A stretch of DNA of 64,000 nt from Flagellimonas sp. MMG031 (GTDB lineage: Bacteria; Bacteroidota; Bacteroidia; Flavobacteriales; Flavobacteriaceae), in assembly GCF_040112705.1 (NCBI RefSeq), contig NZ_CP157804.1, positions 1,242,501 to 1,306,500 on the forward strand, read 5' to 3'. Both the position numbers and the translations under genes were made by a program. Shown one piece after another: positions 56,105 through 64,000 of this stretch (positions within the stretch are counted from its first letter, which is position 1; every line of letters begins with the position of its first letter). The notes beneath the pieces were generated by a model, which had not been told where the DNA came from, ran no database searches, and saw only the letters and a program-made list of their open reading frames with translations.

Positions 56105-58336
56105 ATGTTTACCTTAGTTATGCTTCAAAGAATTTACATATCCATTTTGGTATTGATGACAGCCCTTTCGGCTTGGTCACAGGCGAACAATACCCAAGGT
56201 CAGCTGCTCATTAAGGGTACGGTAAAGGGAATGGAAAATCGTGTCCCCATCCAAGGGGTTCAGGTTTCTACGGACAAGGGAGCTTACACCACGACCAATG
56301 GGATAGGGGAGTTTAGCATCAGGGCCTCTGTGGGGGATATGCTTATTGTAGAAGGTTCCGAACTTGAAACGGTGCGTTATAGAATCAAATCCGGCGAAGA
56401 TATAGATATATTGGTCGAAGGATACGGTGGTGCCGTGGGGCAAGCCCGTCAAAAACGTGAAACGGTCAGTTCCCGAAACAACCTTGCAGACCATCAACGT
56501 TTTCTGGATTCTGCAGAAGCCTACAAGAAAACCGATTTGGAAAAAAGCATCGATTTTATTGCCCGTTCCATGGAGCCTCTGGGAAGCATGGGAAACAGAA
56601 AGGAATTTTCTTCCTCCCTTCGGACATTGGGCGAGATTTATATGTTTCACGAACAATATGATCTGGCCATTACCAACTTTAAGGATGCCTTGGAGGCCCA
56701 GGAATCCAACCGAACCAAAATATTATTGGGCAAAGCCTATGTGCTCAATGGCAATTTTGAAAATGCGGTTTCCATTTTGGAACCTTTGGTGGAGACGAAA
56801 AACATGGTGCCTTATCAGAGGATAGAACTTTTTGAGACCTTAGGCGATGCTCAAATGGAATTGGGAAATCTAAAATTGGCACAGGAGTATTATCGACAAG
56901 GGCTGCTCATTGCCGAAAAAAATCAGATCTCTCCAAAGGAGATTGACCTTAATTCCAAATTGGCGGATGCCTTTGCGGTGGAAGATAGGACCTTGGAAGC
57001 CGAAGGCTTTTATCAAAATTCATTGGACCTGTCCAAGAAGATGGCACCGGAACGATTTGTGCAAGAAAGCGAAAAAGTGGCCGATTTCTACAATCAAAAA
57101 AGTCGGTATGCCGACGAAATCCAAATCCGAAAACGTAATCTGGACGAACTCAAACAAATGCCAAGGTCCAGTGTGGCCTCTGCTGGTCAGGCCATCAGCA
57201 CTAGGGATACCATTACTTCGCAGCGCATCAACTACAAAATTGCCAATGCTTACATCGCTCAGGATAAATTGGACGAAGCCATTCCCTATCTGGAGAAAAG
57301 TATTGTGGAAGCTGACAGGGACGATGATTTGGTCGTGCAAAAGGATGCTACACGAAAATTGTCCGAAGTATATAAATATAAGGGCGATTACACCAAGGCG
57401 CTGGAGTCCTATCAAGATTATGTGGCGGTGGTGGATAGCCTCTACGTGCGCAAGGAACAGGAAATATCGAGGGCGGCCCGTTTCAATCGGGAGATCGCCA
57501 ATACCCAGAACCGTATCAGCAGTTTGGAACAGGAGCGGGAACTCAGCCAGAGCAAATACAGTCTCGCCGTAACCGAGCAACAGTTGTACGAGGAGACCAG
57601 CAAGCGACAAAAGTGGATCATTTATTCCTTGATCTTTGGTATCGCCTTAATGGCGCTTACGGCATTTTTATATTACCGAAGCAATCGGCAGCAAAAACTG
57701 GCGAACAATCTGTTGGCACTCAAATCGCTCCGAACACAGATGAATCCCCATTTTATTTTCAATGCGCTGAATTCGGTCAATACGTACATTGCCAAAAGCG
57801 ATGAGCGCAGTGCCAATCGCTTTTTAAGCGAATTCTCCGTGTTGATGCGCAGTGTGCTTGAAAATTCCGAAGAGGATTTTATTCCCTTGTCCAAGGAATT
57901 GGAATTGTTGCGTTTGTATGTGAAGTTGGAGCACTCCAGATTTGCCGATAAGTTCGATTATGACATTGAAGTGGATAAGGAAGTGGATGTGGATGCTTTT
58001 CAGATTCCGCCGATGTTGTTGCAACCCTACATCGAGAATGCCATTTGGCATGGATTACGCTATAAGGAAGAAAAAGGGTCCCTAAGAATAAAGGTAAAAC
58101 AGGTCACCTCGGATATGCTCGAAATCTGTATCGAGGATGATGGTATCGGTAGAAAAAAATCCGCCGAACTAAAGACCAGCAATCAAAAAAAGCAGAATTC
58201 AAAGGGAATGGGGAACATCAAAAAAAGAATCCAGATCTTGAACGATATGTACAAAAACCGTGTTGAGGTTTCCATTTCCGATCTGTACAAGGACCAAACA
58301 GGCACGAGGGTATCGCTAAAACTCAAAAAACAATGA
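56105..58336 (+). CDS. LytS-type sensor histidine kinase with TPR sensor region
   Basis: A membrane sensor kinase of 743 residues. A signal peptide (ISILVLMTALSAWSQ) is followed by a carboxypeptidase-regulatory-like beta domain (about 30-100, with IQGVQVSTDKGAYTTTNGIGEF), several tetratricopeptide repeats (about 160-440, such as FHEQYDLAITNFKDALE), a coiled coil, one transmembrane helix (KWIIYSLIFGIALMALTAFLYY) and the His_kinase domain. The phospho-acceptor is His549 in QMNPHFIFNALNSV. N-box LLQPYIENAIWHGL and G-box EDDGIGR follow. The start is uncertain (TTG 56093, ATG 56105 or 56120). Its stop overlaps the response regulator start as ATGA. Confidence 0.93.
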   Translation: MFTLVMLQRIYISILVLMTALSAWSQANNTQGQLLIKGTVKGMENRVPIQGVQVSTDKGAYTTTNGIGEFSIRASVGDMLIVEGSELETVRYRIKSGEDIDILVEGYGGAVGQARQKRETVSSRNNLADHQRFLDSAEAYKKTDLEKSIDFIARSMEPLGSMGNRKEFSSSLRTLGEIYMFHEQYDLAITNFKDALEAQESNRTKILLGKAYVLNGNFENAVSILEPLVETKNMVPYQRIELFETLGDAQMELGNLKLAQEYYRQGLLIAEKNQISPKEIDLNSKLADAFAVEDRTLEAEGFYQNSLDLSKKMAPERFVQESEKVADFYNQKSRYADEIQIRKRNLDELKQMPRSSVASAGQAISTRDTITSQRINYKIANAYIAQDKLDEAIPYLEKSIVEADRDDDLVVQKDATRKLSEVYKYKGDYTKALESYQDYVAVVDSLYVRKEQEISRAARFNREIANTQNRISSLEQERELSQSKYSLAVTEQQLYEETSKRQKWIIYSLIFGIALMALTAFLYYRSNRQQKLANNLLALKSLRTQMNPHFIFNALNSVNTYIAKSDERSANRFLSEFSVLMRSVLENSEEDFIPLSKELELLRLYVKLEHSRFADKFDYDIEVDKEVDVDAFQIPPMLLQPYIENAIWHGLRYKEEKGSLRIKVKQVTSDMLEICIEDDGIGRKKSAELKTSNQKKQNSKGMGNIKKRIQILNDMYKNRVEVSISDLYKDQTGTRVSLKLKKQ

Positions 58337-59067
58337 TGGAACTGAAAGCGGTAATTGTGGAAGATGAGGCCAATAGCAGGGAAATCCTTCGGAGCTATTT
58401 GGCCAAGTATTGCGAAAATGTGACCCTGCTAGGTGAAGGAGCTACCATTGAAGAAGGTTTGGCCCAAATCAAAAAACACCGGCCCGATTTGGTGTTTTTG
58501 GATGTGGAAATGCCCTTTGGCAATGCCTTTGACCTTTTGGACCAGCTTCCCGAACGTAGCTTTGAAACGGTTTTTGTGACGGCCTACAACCAATACGCCA
58601 TGGATGCCCTGAACCACCACGCCGCCTATTATTTGATGAAACCCATCAATATTGATGAGTTGGTCAAGGCGGTTGACTATGTGAGGGCCATCAAGGAAAA
58701 AGAGAATGCGCTAGAAGGACAGGTTCTTCAGGCCAGATCGGTTAGGGCGGAAGGGAAAATCACCTTGCCGCAACAGGATGGCTTTCAGGTGCTGGAAGTA
58801 TCCGACATCTATTTTTGTAAGGCCGACGATAACTACACCGAAATCTATCTGGAAAAGAAGAAAATTGTAGTGAGCAAGACCTTGAAATATTTTGAGGATG
58901 CACTGCAGTCGTATTCCTTTGCCCGTATCCATAAATCCTATTTGGTGAATGTTTCCGAGGTAGTCAAATACAAAAAGGGAAAGGGCGGGAGTGTAGTCCT
59001 AAGCAATGGCAAGGAACTTTCGGTGTCGGCATCCAAAAAGGCCGATTTATTATCGTATTTTCAATAA
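58333..59067 (+). CDS. LytTR-family response regulator
   Basis: A 244-residue transcription regulator. The receiver domain has the phosphorylatable Asp57 in LVFLDVEMP, the acidic pair in VEDEANSRE, and Thr/Lys at VTAYNQYA and YYLMKPIN. The C-terminal LytTR DNA-binding domain (about 140-240) contains ITLPQQDGFQVLEVSDIYFC and SFARIHKSYLVNVS. It is co-translated with the upstream kinase and is presumably its cognate partner; targets are unknown. Confidence 0.95.
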   Translation: MMELKAVIVEDEANSREILRSYLAKYCENVTLLGEGATIEEGLAQIKKHRPDLVFLDVEMPFGNAFDLLDQLPERSFETVFVTAYNQYAMDALNHHAAYYLMKPINIDELVKAVDYVRAIKEKENALEGQVLQARSVRAEGKITLPQQDGFQVLEVSDIYFCKADDNYTEIYLEKKKIVVSKTLKYFEDALQSYSFARIHKSYLVNVSEVVKYKKGKGGSVVLSNGKELSVSASKKADLLSYFQ

Positions 59068-59071
59068 ATTG

Positions 59072-59117
59072 TCACATCGAGCCTGCCTTTGTCGGCAGAC
59101 AGGCGCAGTCGAGATGC
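59072..59117. repeat. Intergenic inverted repeat (GCGCAGTCGAG family), copy 2
   Basis: CACATCGAG (from 59073) and GCGCAGTCGAGATG near the end flank an inner GCCTG...CAGGC stem. It contains the same GCGCAGTCGAG core as the element at 54675 and lies after the response regulator. Confidence 0.6.
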
Positions 59118-59149
59118 GTTTCTTTGTTAAAGAGTAAAATTTATAATCA

Positions 59150-59665
59150 ATGATTATCAAACCCGTGAGGGGAAAATCCCCACAGTTAGGAAAAGACTGT
59201 TTTATTGCCGAAAACGCTGTCATTGTAGGCGAGGTGAGTATGGGCGACCAATGCAGTGTTTGGTTCAACGCCGTGGTACGTGGCGATGTCCACTTTATCA
59301 AAATGGGAAACAAGGTCAATGTGCAGGATGGTGCGGTAATCCATTGTACTTACGAGAAATCCCCGACCACCATCGGGAACAATGTTTCCATAGGCCACAA
59401 TGCCATTGTGCATGGGTGCACTATAAAAGATAATGTTCTGGTGGGCATGGGAAGCATTATTATGGACGATTGTGTGGTGGAAAGCAATTCCATTATCGCC
59501 GCTGGAGCGGTGGTGACCCAAGGGACCCATGTGGAAGCGGGAAGTATTTATGCTGGGATGCCCGCAAGGAAACTAAAGGATATCAGCCCAGAACTATCCA
59601 AAGGTGAAATAGACAGGATTGCCAATAATTATGTGAAATATTCCAGTTGGTTCAAGGAAGAATAA
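59150..59665 (+). CDS. Gamma-carbonic-anhydrase-like hexapeptide protein
   Basis: A 171-residue left-handed beta-helix protein of the YrdA/PaaY/gamma-carbonic anhydrase group. The conserved block VRGDVHFIKMGNKVNVQDG and the putative zinc ligands in VIHCTYEK and SIGHNAIVHGC are present, then the hexapeptide turns GMGSIIMDDCVVESNSII and a C-terminal helix. Many members lack proven anhydrase activity, so the enzyme function is not certain. It stands alone between the LytTR gene and fabD. Confidence 0.88.
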   Translation: MIIKPVRGKSPQLGKDCFIAENAVIVGEVSMGDQCSVWFNAVVRGDVHFIKMGNKVNVQDGAVIHCTYEKSPTTIGNNVSIGHNAIVHGCTIKDNVLVGMGSIIMDDCVVESNSIIAAGAVVTQGTHVEAGSIYAGMPARKLKDISPELSKGEIDRIANNYVKYSSWFKEE

Positions 59666-59733
59666 TGGTCAACTTGAATTTGGGAGGGAACAAACCATGG
59701 TCTCTTCGAAAAGAAGCATCAAAGAATATTCCC

Positions 59734-59741
59734 TATTTTTG
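59734..59741 (+). promoter_or_regulatory. Bacteroidota -7 box of fabD
   Basis: TATTTTTG matches TAnnTTTG, 24 bases before the fabD ATG; no clear -33 element. Confidence 0.5.
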
Positions 59742-59765
59742 TCCCACTCAAAAAACTAGATAACT

Positions 59766-60650
59766 ATGAACGCATATATTTTTCCCGGACAGGGAGCACA
59801 ATTTGTAGGAATGGGCTTGGACCTCTACGAAAATCACTCCCAAGCACAGGAATTGTTTGAAAGGGCCAATGAAATCTTGGGCTTTTCCATTACGGATATC
59901 ATGTTTGAGGGCAGCGATGAAGACCTGAAACAGACCAAGGTAACGCAGCCCGCTATTTTTTTGCACTCTGTGATTTTGAGCAAGGTATTGGGTGATTCCT
60001 TTCAACCTGACATGGTGGCCGGACACTCTTTGGGCGAATTTTCCGCATTGGTGGCCAATGGCACCTTGAATTTCGAAGACGGCCTTAAACTGGTATCCCA
60101 ACGTGCCCTTGCTATGCAAAAGGCTTGTGAAATTCAGCCCAGTACCATGGCTGCGGTTTTGGGACTGGACGACGAGATAGTGGAGAAGATATGTGCCGAA
60201 GTTGAAGGTATCGTGGTTCCGGCCAACTATAACTGTCCCGGGCAATTGGTAATTTCCGGTGAGGTGGATGCGGTAAACGTAGCCTGCGAGAAAATGAAGG
60301 AAGCCGGAGCACGGAGAGCCCTGTTATTGCCTGTGGGCGGAGCGTTCCACTCGCCATTGATGGAGCCGGCACGGGAAGAATTGGCAGCTGCCATTGAATC
60401 CACGGATTTTAAGTCGCCCAGCTGTCCCATTTATCAAAATGTGACGACCACTGCGGTGTCGGATGCCGAGGAAATCAAAAAGAATTTGATCCTACAATTA
60501 ACGGCCCCAGTAAAATGGACGCAAAGCGTGCAACAAATGGTCAATGATGGTGCTACTTCCTTTGTGGAAGTTGGGCCGGGCAAGGTTTTGCAAGGTTTGG
60601 TGAAAAAAATCCATAGGGAAGCCGAAACCAGTTCAGCAACTGTTTCCTAA
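59766..60650 (+). CDS. fabD: Malonyl-CoA:ACP transacylase
   Basis: Transfers malonate from CoA to acyl carrier protein for fatty acid elongation. The 294 residues show the FPGQGAQ opening (6-12), the nucleophile Ser88 in GHSLGEFSAL, Arg113 in SQRALAMQKA, His195 in GGAFHSPLM, and the C-terminal FVEVGPGKVLQGL. Length is normal. It is monocistronic by appearance, with a promoter before it and a terminator after it; no other fab genes are adjacent. Confidence 0.97.
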   Translation: MNAYIFPGQGAQFVGMGLDLYENHSQAQELFERANEILGFSITDIMFEGSDEDLKQTKVTQPAIFLHSVILSKVLGDSFQPDMVAGHSLGEFSALVANGTLNFEDGLKLVSQRALAMQKACEIQPSTMAAVLGLDDEIVEKICAEVEGIVVPANYNCPGQLVISGEVDAVNVACEKMKEAGARRALLLPVGGAFHSPLMEPAREELAAAIESTDFKSPSCPIYQNVTTTAVSDAEEIKKNLILQLTAPVKWTQSVQQMVNDGATSFVEVGPGKVLQGLVKKIHREAETSSATVS

Positions 60651-60695
60651 AATTGGAAAACACTTCATCCGAATAAATAGAGATTTAAACTAATA

Positions 60696-60721
60696 GGCGA
60701 GGCTTGTTCCTCGCCTTTTTT
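60696..60721 (+). terminator. Rho-independent terminator after fabD
   Basis: A perfect 7-bp GC-rich stem (60696-60702 with 60709-60715, loop CTTGTT) is followed by six Ts, 46 bases after the stop. Confidence 0.9.
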
Positions 60722-60794
60722 GTAATATTGATTCGCCCAAACTACCAACTACACGCAGGCAAGAAGAACATAACTGAAACGCACGCAATAAATA

Positions 60795-63700
60795 ATGCAA
60801 TCGCTGCTTAAAAAAACCTCATTGCTATCATGCTCCAATATGGGTCGTGGTCGCTTAATATTTTTCTTTTTCTTACTTCTCGGTACGGGTATCGGGTTTG
60901 GACAAAGCTTTACTATTGTTGAAGAAGGGGGTGTTACCACCACTTCAGAGACGGGAACCACTGACACCTTCACGGTGGTTCTGGACACTCAGCCAGTTAC
61001 GGACGTGGTTTTTGAAGTTTCTTCTGGAGACCCCGGGGAGGGCACGGTCGATTTGGCGACACTGACCTTTACCAATGTAAACTGGGACACCCCGCAGACG
61101 GTCACTGTCACTGGTGTGGACGATGCACTGGCGGATGGTAACCAGACCTACGATATAACGATAGGCGTCGATGCGGCGAACAGCGACGATGCCTTTGATC
61201 TTTTGGCTGACCAAACGGTATCCGTCGACAATGCGGACGACGATGTGGCCGGGTTCACCATTGTGGAAGAGGGTGGCGTTACCGCCACTTCTGAGGCGGG
61301 TGCCACTGACACCTTCACGGTGGTTTTGGACGCACAGCCGCTTACCAATGTTGTTTTTGATGTTTCTTCGGGAGATCCGGGGGAGGGCACGGTCGATTTG
61401 GCGACACTGACCTTTACCAATGCAAACTGGGATACCCCACAGACGGTCACTGTCACTGGTGTGGACGATGCACTGGCGGATGGTAACCAGTCCTACGATA
61501 TAACGATAGGCGTCGATGCGGCGAACAGCGATGATGCCTTTGATCTTTTGGCTGACCAAACGGTATCCGTCGACAATGCGGACGACGATGTGGCCGGGTT
61601 CACCATTGTGGAAGAGGGTGGCGTTACCGCCACTTCTGAGGCGGGTGCCACTGACACCTTCACGGTGGTTTTGGACGCACAGCCGCTTACCGATGTTGTT
61701 TTTGATGTTTCTTCGGGAGATCCGGGGGAGGGCACGGTCGATTTGGCGACACTGACCTTTACCAATGCAAACTGGGATACCCCGCAGACGGTCACTGTCA
61801 CTGGTGTGGACGATGCACTGGCGGATGGTAACCAGTCCTACGATATAACGATAGGCGTCGATGCGGCGAACAGCGATGATGCCTTTGATCTTTTGGCTGA
61901 CCAAACGGTATCCGTCGACAATGCGGACGACGATGTGGCCGGGTTCACCATTGTGGAAGAGGGTGGCGTTACCGCCACTTCTGAGGCGGGTGCCACTGAC
62001 ACCTTCACGGTGGTTTTGGACGCACAGCCGCTTACCGATGTTGTTTTTGATGTTTCTTCGGGAGATCCGGGGGAGGGCACGGTCGATTTGGCGACACTGA
62101 CCTTTACCAATGCAAACTGGGATACCCCGCAGACGGTCACTGTCACTGGTGTGGACGATGCACTGGCGGATGGTAACCAGACCTACGATATAACGATAGG
62201 CGTCGATGCGGCGAACAGCGATGATGCCTTTGATCTTTTGGCTGACCAAACGGTATCCGTAGACAATGTGGACGACGATACCGCTTCGCTAATCGTTGTT
62301 GAAACAGACGAGAGCACCATAACGTCAGAAGACGCAACAACGGATACTTTTACCGTCGTTTTGGGAGCTCAACCGGCAAGTGATGTAGTGGTAAATATTG
62401 TTTCCGGCGATTTGGGCGAGGGTACTGTCAATACAAGCCAGTTGACTTTTACCAATGCAAATTGGAATACCCCACAGATTGTTACGGTTACGGGAGTGGA
62501 CGATAATCTTATTGATGGCAATCAACCGTTTACTGTCACTATTAGCGTGGTTGATGCATCAAGTGATGATGATTTTGATGGGTTGTCACAAGTTGTAAAT
62601 GCACAAAACACGGACAACGATATAGCAGGTATTACTATTATAGTAACTGATGGGAATACTACTACATCAGAGGATGGCACAACAGATACCTTCAATGTGG
62701 TTTTGGATGCCCAACCTGCAACGGATGTTGTTTTGAATGTCACATCTAACAATGTTGCTGAAGGCACGGTTTCACCAATAACCTTGACATTTACCACAGG
62801 AAATTGGGATAGCCCTCAAGAAGTTACCGTTACCGGGGTCGATGATGCCGTGATTGACGGGAACCAGTCTTTCGATGTGAATGTAACCGTGAATGATGGT
62901 GCTAGCGATGATGATTTTGACGGGCTTTTGGAAACCGTTCCGGTTACCAACAACGACAACGATTCTGCGAGCTTTACCATTGTGGAGACCGACGGGACTA
63001 CTAACACCTCGGAAGATGGGGCAACGGATACGTTTTCCGTGGTTTTGGATGTACAACCAACATCCAATGTAGTTTTTGATATTGTGTCCGGGGACACTGG
63101 CGAGGCTACCGTTTCACCTTCACTTCTAACGTTTACCCCGGCCAATTGGGATACCCCACAAATTATAACGGTGACTGGGGAGGATGATTTTGTTATAGAT
63201 GGTGCTCAAACTTTCGATATTGACATTACCGTAAATAATGGCGCCAGTGATAACGCTTTTGATAATTTAACCGATACAGTTTCGGTAACAAACTCGGATG
63301 ATGATGTGGCTGGATTTACCATTGTCGAATCTGATGGGGATACATCCACTTCTGAAGATGGTAGCACGGACACCTTTACCGTGGTGCTTAATCGTAGAAC
63401 CTTGATCAGTAATGTGGTTTTTAATATTACATCCAGTGATGTTACGGAGGGTACGGTTTCACCATCTACCTTAACATTTACCACAGCGAATTGGGATACA
63501 CCACAGACCGTAACGGTAACAGGTGTGGACGACGCCATTGTAGACGGTATTCAAGCTTATGATGTCGATGTGAGCGTAGCTTTGGGAAGCGCAATTTCAT
63601 ATTTGGGTGTTCCCGATCAAACCGTTTCTGTAGAGAATATTGATGATGATAGCGCAGCAGTAACCATCTCCAATGCAAATGGTAACGAGGATGATGGACC

Positions 63701-64000
63701 CATAACTGTTTCGGCCACCTTAAACAATGAAGTTGCGGGCGGATTTACAGTAGACGTATTGTCATCCGATGGAACCGCCACGACGGCAAACTCCGATTAC
63801 ACGGTCCTTAATGAAACCTTGACGTTTTCTGGTACAGCCGGAGAAATTCAGACATTTGAAGTAACACCAACCCCAGATACGCTCATTGAAGGTAACGAAA
63901 CGCTTCAGGTTTCTATGGCCAATTTAGGAAATACGACATTGACCGTCGGTATCTCGGACACGGCAACGGTAACCATCAATAATGATGATGCTTGTGCAGC
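60795..64000 (+). CDS. Large repetitive surface protein, 5' part (continues beyond window)
   Basis: The frame is open from the ATG at 60795 to the window end (1068 codons, no stop). An in-frame ATG at 60840 gives a compact signal peptide (MGRGRLIFFFFLLLGTGIGF, cleavage after GFGQ). Eight tandem units of 114-115 residues follow from 60909. The unit consensus runs FTIVEEGG, TDTFTVVLDAQP, GEGTV, LTFTNANWDTPQTVTVTGVD, DALADGNQ, DDDVAGF. From 63660 a different, Calx-beta-like domain begins (VTISNANGNEDDGPITVS, later NSDYTVLNETLTFSG and EGNETLQVSMANLG). The acidic DDxxxDGNQ turns suggest calcium binding. It is probably a type IX secreted adhesin, but the C-terminal sorting domain would lie outside the window. 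Confidence 0.88.
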   Translation, partial: MQSLLKKTSLLSCSNMGRGRLIFFFFLLLGTGIGFGQSFTIVEEGGVTTTSETGTTDTFTVVLDTQPVTDVVFEVSSGDPGEGTVDLATLTFTNVNWDTPQTVTVTGVDDALADGNQTYDITIGVDAANSDDAFDLLADQTVSVDNADDDVAGFTIVEEGGVTATSEAGATDTFTVVLDAQPLTNVVFDVSSGDPGEGTVDLATLTFTNANWDTPQTVTVTGVDDALADGNQSYDITIGVDAANSDDAFDLLADQTVSVDNADDDVAGFTIVEEGGVTATSEAGATDTFTVVLDAQPLTDVVFDVSSGDPGEGTVDLATLTFTNANWDTPQTVTVTGVDDALADGNQSYDITIGVDAANSDDAFDLLADQTVSVDNADDDVAGFTIVEEGGVTATSEAGATDTFTVVLDAQPLTDVVFDVSSGDPGEGTVDLATLTFTNANWDTPQTVTVTGVDDALADGNQTYDITIGVDAANSDDAFDLLADQTVSVDNVDDDTASLIVVETDESTITSEDATTDTFTVVLGAQPASDVVVNIVSGDLGEGTVNTSQLTFTNANWNTPQIVTVTGVDDNLIDGNQPFTVTISVVDASSDDDFDGLSQVVNAQNTDNDIAGITIIVTDGNTTTSEDGTTDTFNVVLDAQPATDVVLNVTSNNVAEGTVSPITLTFTTGNWDSPQEVTVTGVDDAVIDGNQSFDVNVTVNDGASDDDFDGLLETVPVTNNDNDSASFTIVETDGTTNTSEDGATDTFSVVLDVQPTSNVVFDIVSGDTGEATVSPSLLTFTPANWDTPQIITVTGEDDFVIDGAQTFDIDITVNNGASDNAFDNLTDTVSVTNSDDDVAGFTIVESDGDTSTSEDGSTDTFTVVLNRRTLISNVVFNITSSDVTEGTVSPSTLTFTTANWDTPQTVTVTGVDDAIVDGIQAYDVDVSVALGSAISYLGVPDQTVSVENIDDDSAAVTISNANGNEDDGPITVSATLNNEVAGGFTVDVLSSDGTATTANSDYTVLNETLTFSGTAGEIQTFEVTPTPDTLIEGNETLQVSMANLGNTTLTVGISDTATVTINNDDACA
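60909..63659 (+). repeat. Eight tandem coding repeats of 342-345 bp
   Basis: Unit starts are 60909, 61254, 61599, 61944, 62289, 62631, 62973 and 63315. Units 1-4 are exactly 345 bp, units 5-7 are 342 bp and unit 8 is 345 bp. Units 2, 3 and 4 are nearly identical at the DNA level, unit 1 is close, and units 5-8 are clearly diverged. This indicates recent expansion at the 5' end of the array. Confidence 0.92.

Noticed and set aside
60945..62249. 434-codon open frame on the minus strand across the repeats
   Set aside because: It is the antisense shadow of the 345-bp repeats: one stop-free unit is copied four times, so the frame stays open. It has no start region, signal or family resemblance, while the plus frame has a signal peptide and a conserved repeat.
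60909..63659. CRISPR array or non-coding satellite
   Set aside because: The repeats are 342-345 bp, contiguous without spacers, and stay in one reading frame with conserved protein sequence.

Overview
The window looks like chromosomal DNA of a marine member of the Flavobacteriaceae (Bacteroidota). Three things point there: the type IX secretion genes sprA and a PorP/SprF-like gene, an alternative complex III (actABCDEF) operon running into an aa3-type oxidase operon, and many TAnnTTTG promoter boxes just upstream of genes, the pattern known for the Bacteroidota primary sigma factor. Genes are tightly packed on both strands. No gap longer than about 300 bases lacks a gene, and I see no tRNA, rRNA, IS element, CRISPR array or prophage. 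Genus cannot be fixed by reading; it resembles the Muricauda/Maribacter side of the family.

Layout. 1-1.5 kb: 3' part of infB, then a convergent SPOR-domain gene. 2.2-14 kb: a respiratory operon, actA-F followed by cytochrome oxidase subunits II and I, closed by a clear terminator. 14-17.2 kb: a GIN-domain exported protein and a convergent acyl-CoA oxidase-like gene. 17.3-24.9 kb: ruvB, a TsdA-like dihaem cytochrome, queG, a sugar-type MFS transporter, malic enzyme and ruvA. 25-34 kb: sprA, gcvH, a VanZ-like gene and a TonB-family protein. 33.9-39 kb: a second oxidase cluster with heme O synthase, two subunits III, a subunit IV-like protein, a cysteine-less Sco-like protein, a true Sco, DUF420 and a tiny CxxC membrane protein. 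39.1-48.6 kb: two paralogous MacB-type exporter operons. 48.6-60.7 kb: tsaB, mscS, a frameshifted DUF255 gene, a dodecin-like gene, a NifU-domain protein, a PorP/SprF-like gene, a VWA lipoprotein, a LytS/LytTR two-component pair, a gamma-carbonic anhydrase-like gene and fabD. 60.8 kb to the end: the 5' part of a very large surface protein built from about 115-residue tandem repeats.

How it fits together. Quinol electrons pass through the Act complex and its c-type haems to the aa3 oxidase of the same operon. The second cluster supplies the remaining oxidase subunits, heme O and copper insertion. SprA is the outer-membrane channel through which large repeat adhesins such as the one at the right edge are usually secreted, and PorP/SprF-like proteins often partner such adhesins. 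The two exporter operons share a promoter motif unlike the housekeeping one (TGTAAC, 17 bases, GTCTTA), which suggests joint control by an ECF sigma factor.

Most of the window is ordinary core genome. The points most worth following up are the shared ECF-like promoter, the exporter half-operon without an ATPase, the helix-hairpin-helix tail on ActC, the cysteine-less Sco-like protein, the soluble insertion in one oxidase subunit III, the twice-frameshifted DUF255 gene and the nearly identical repeats of the giant surface protein.
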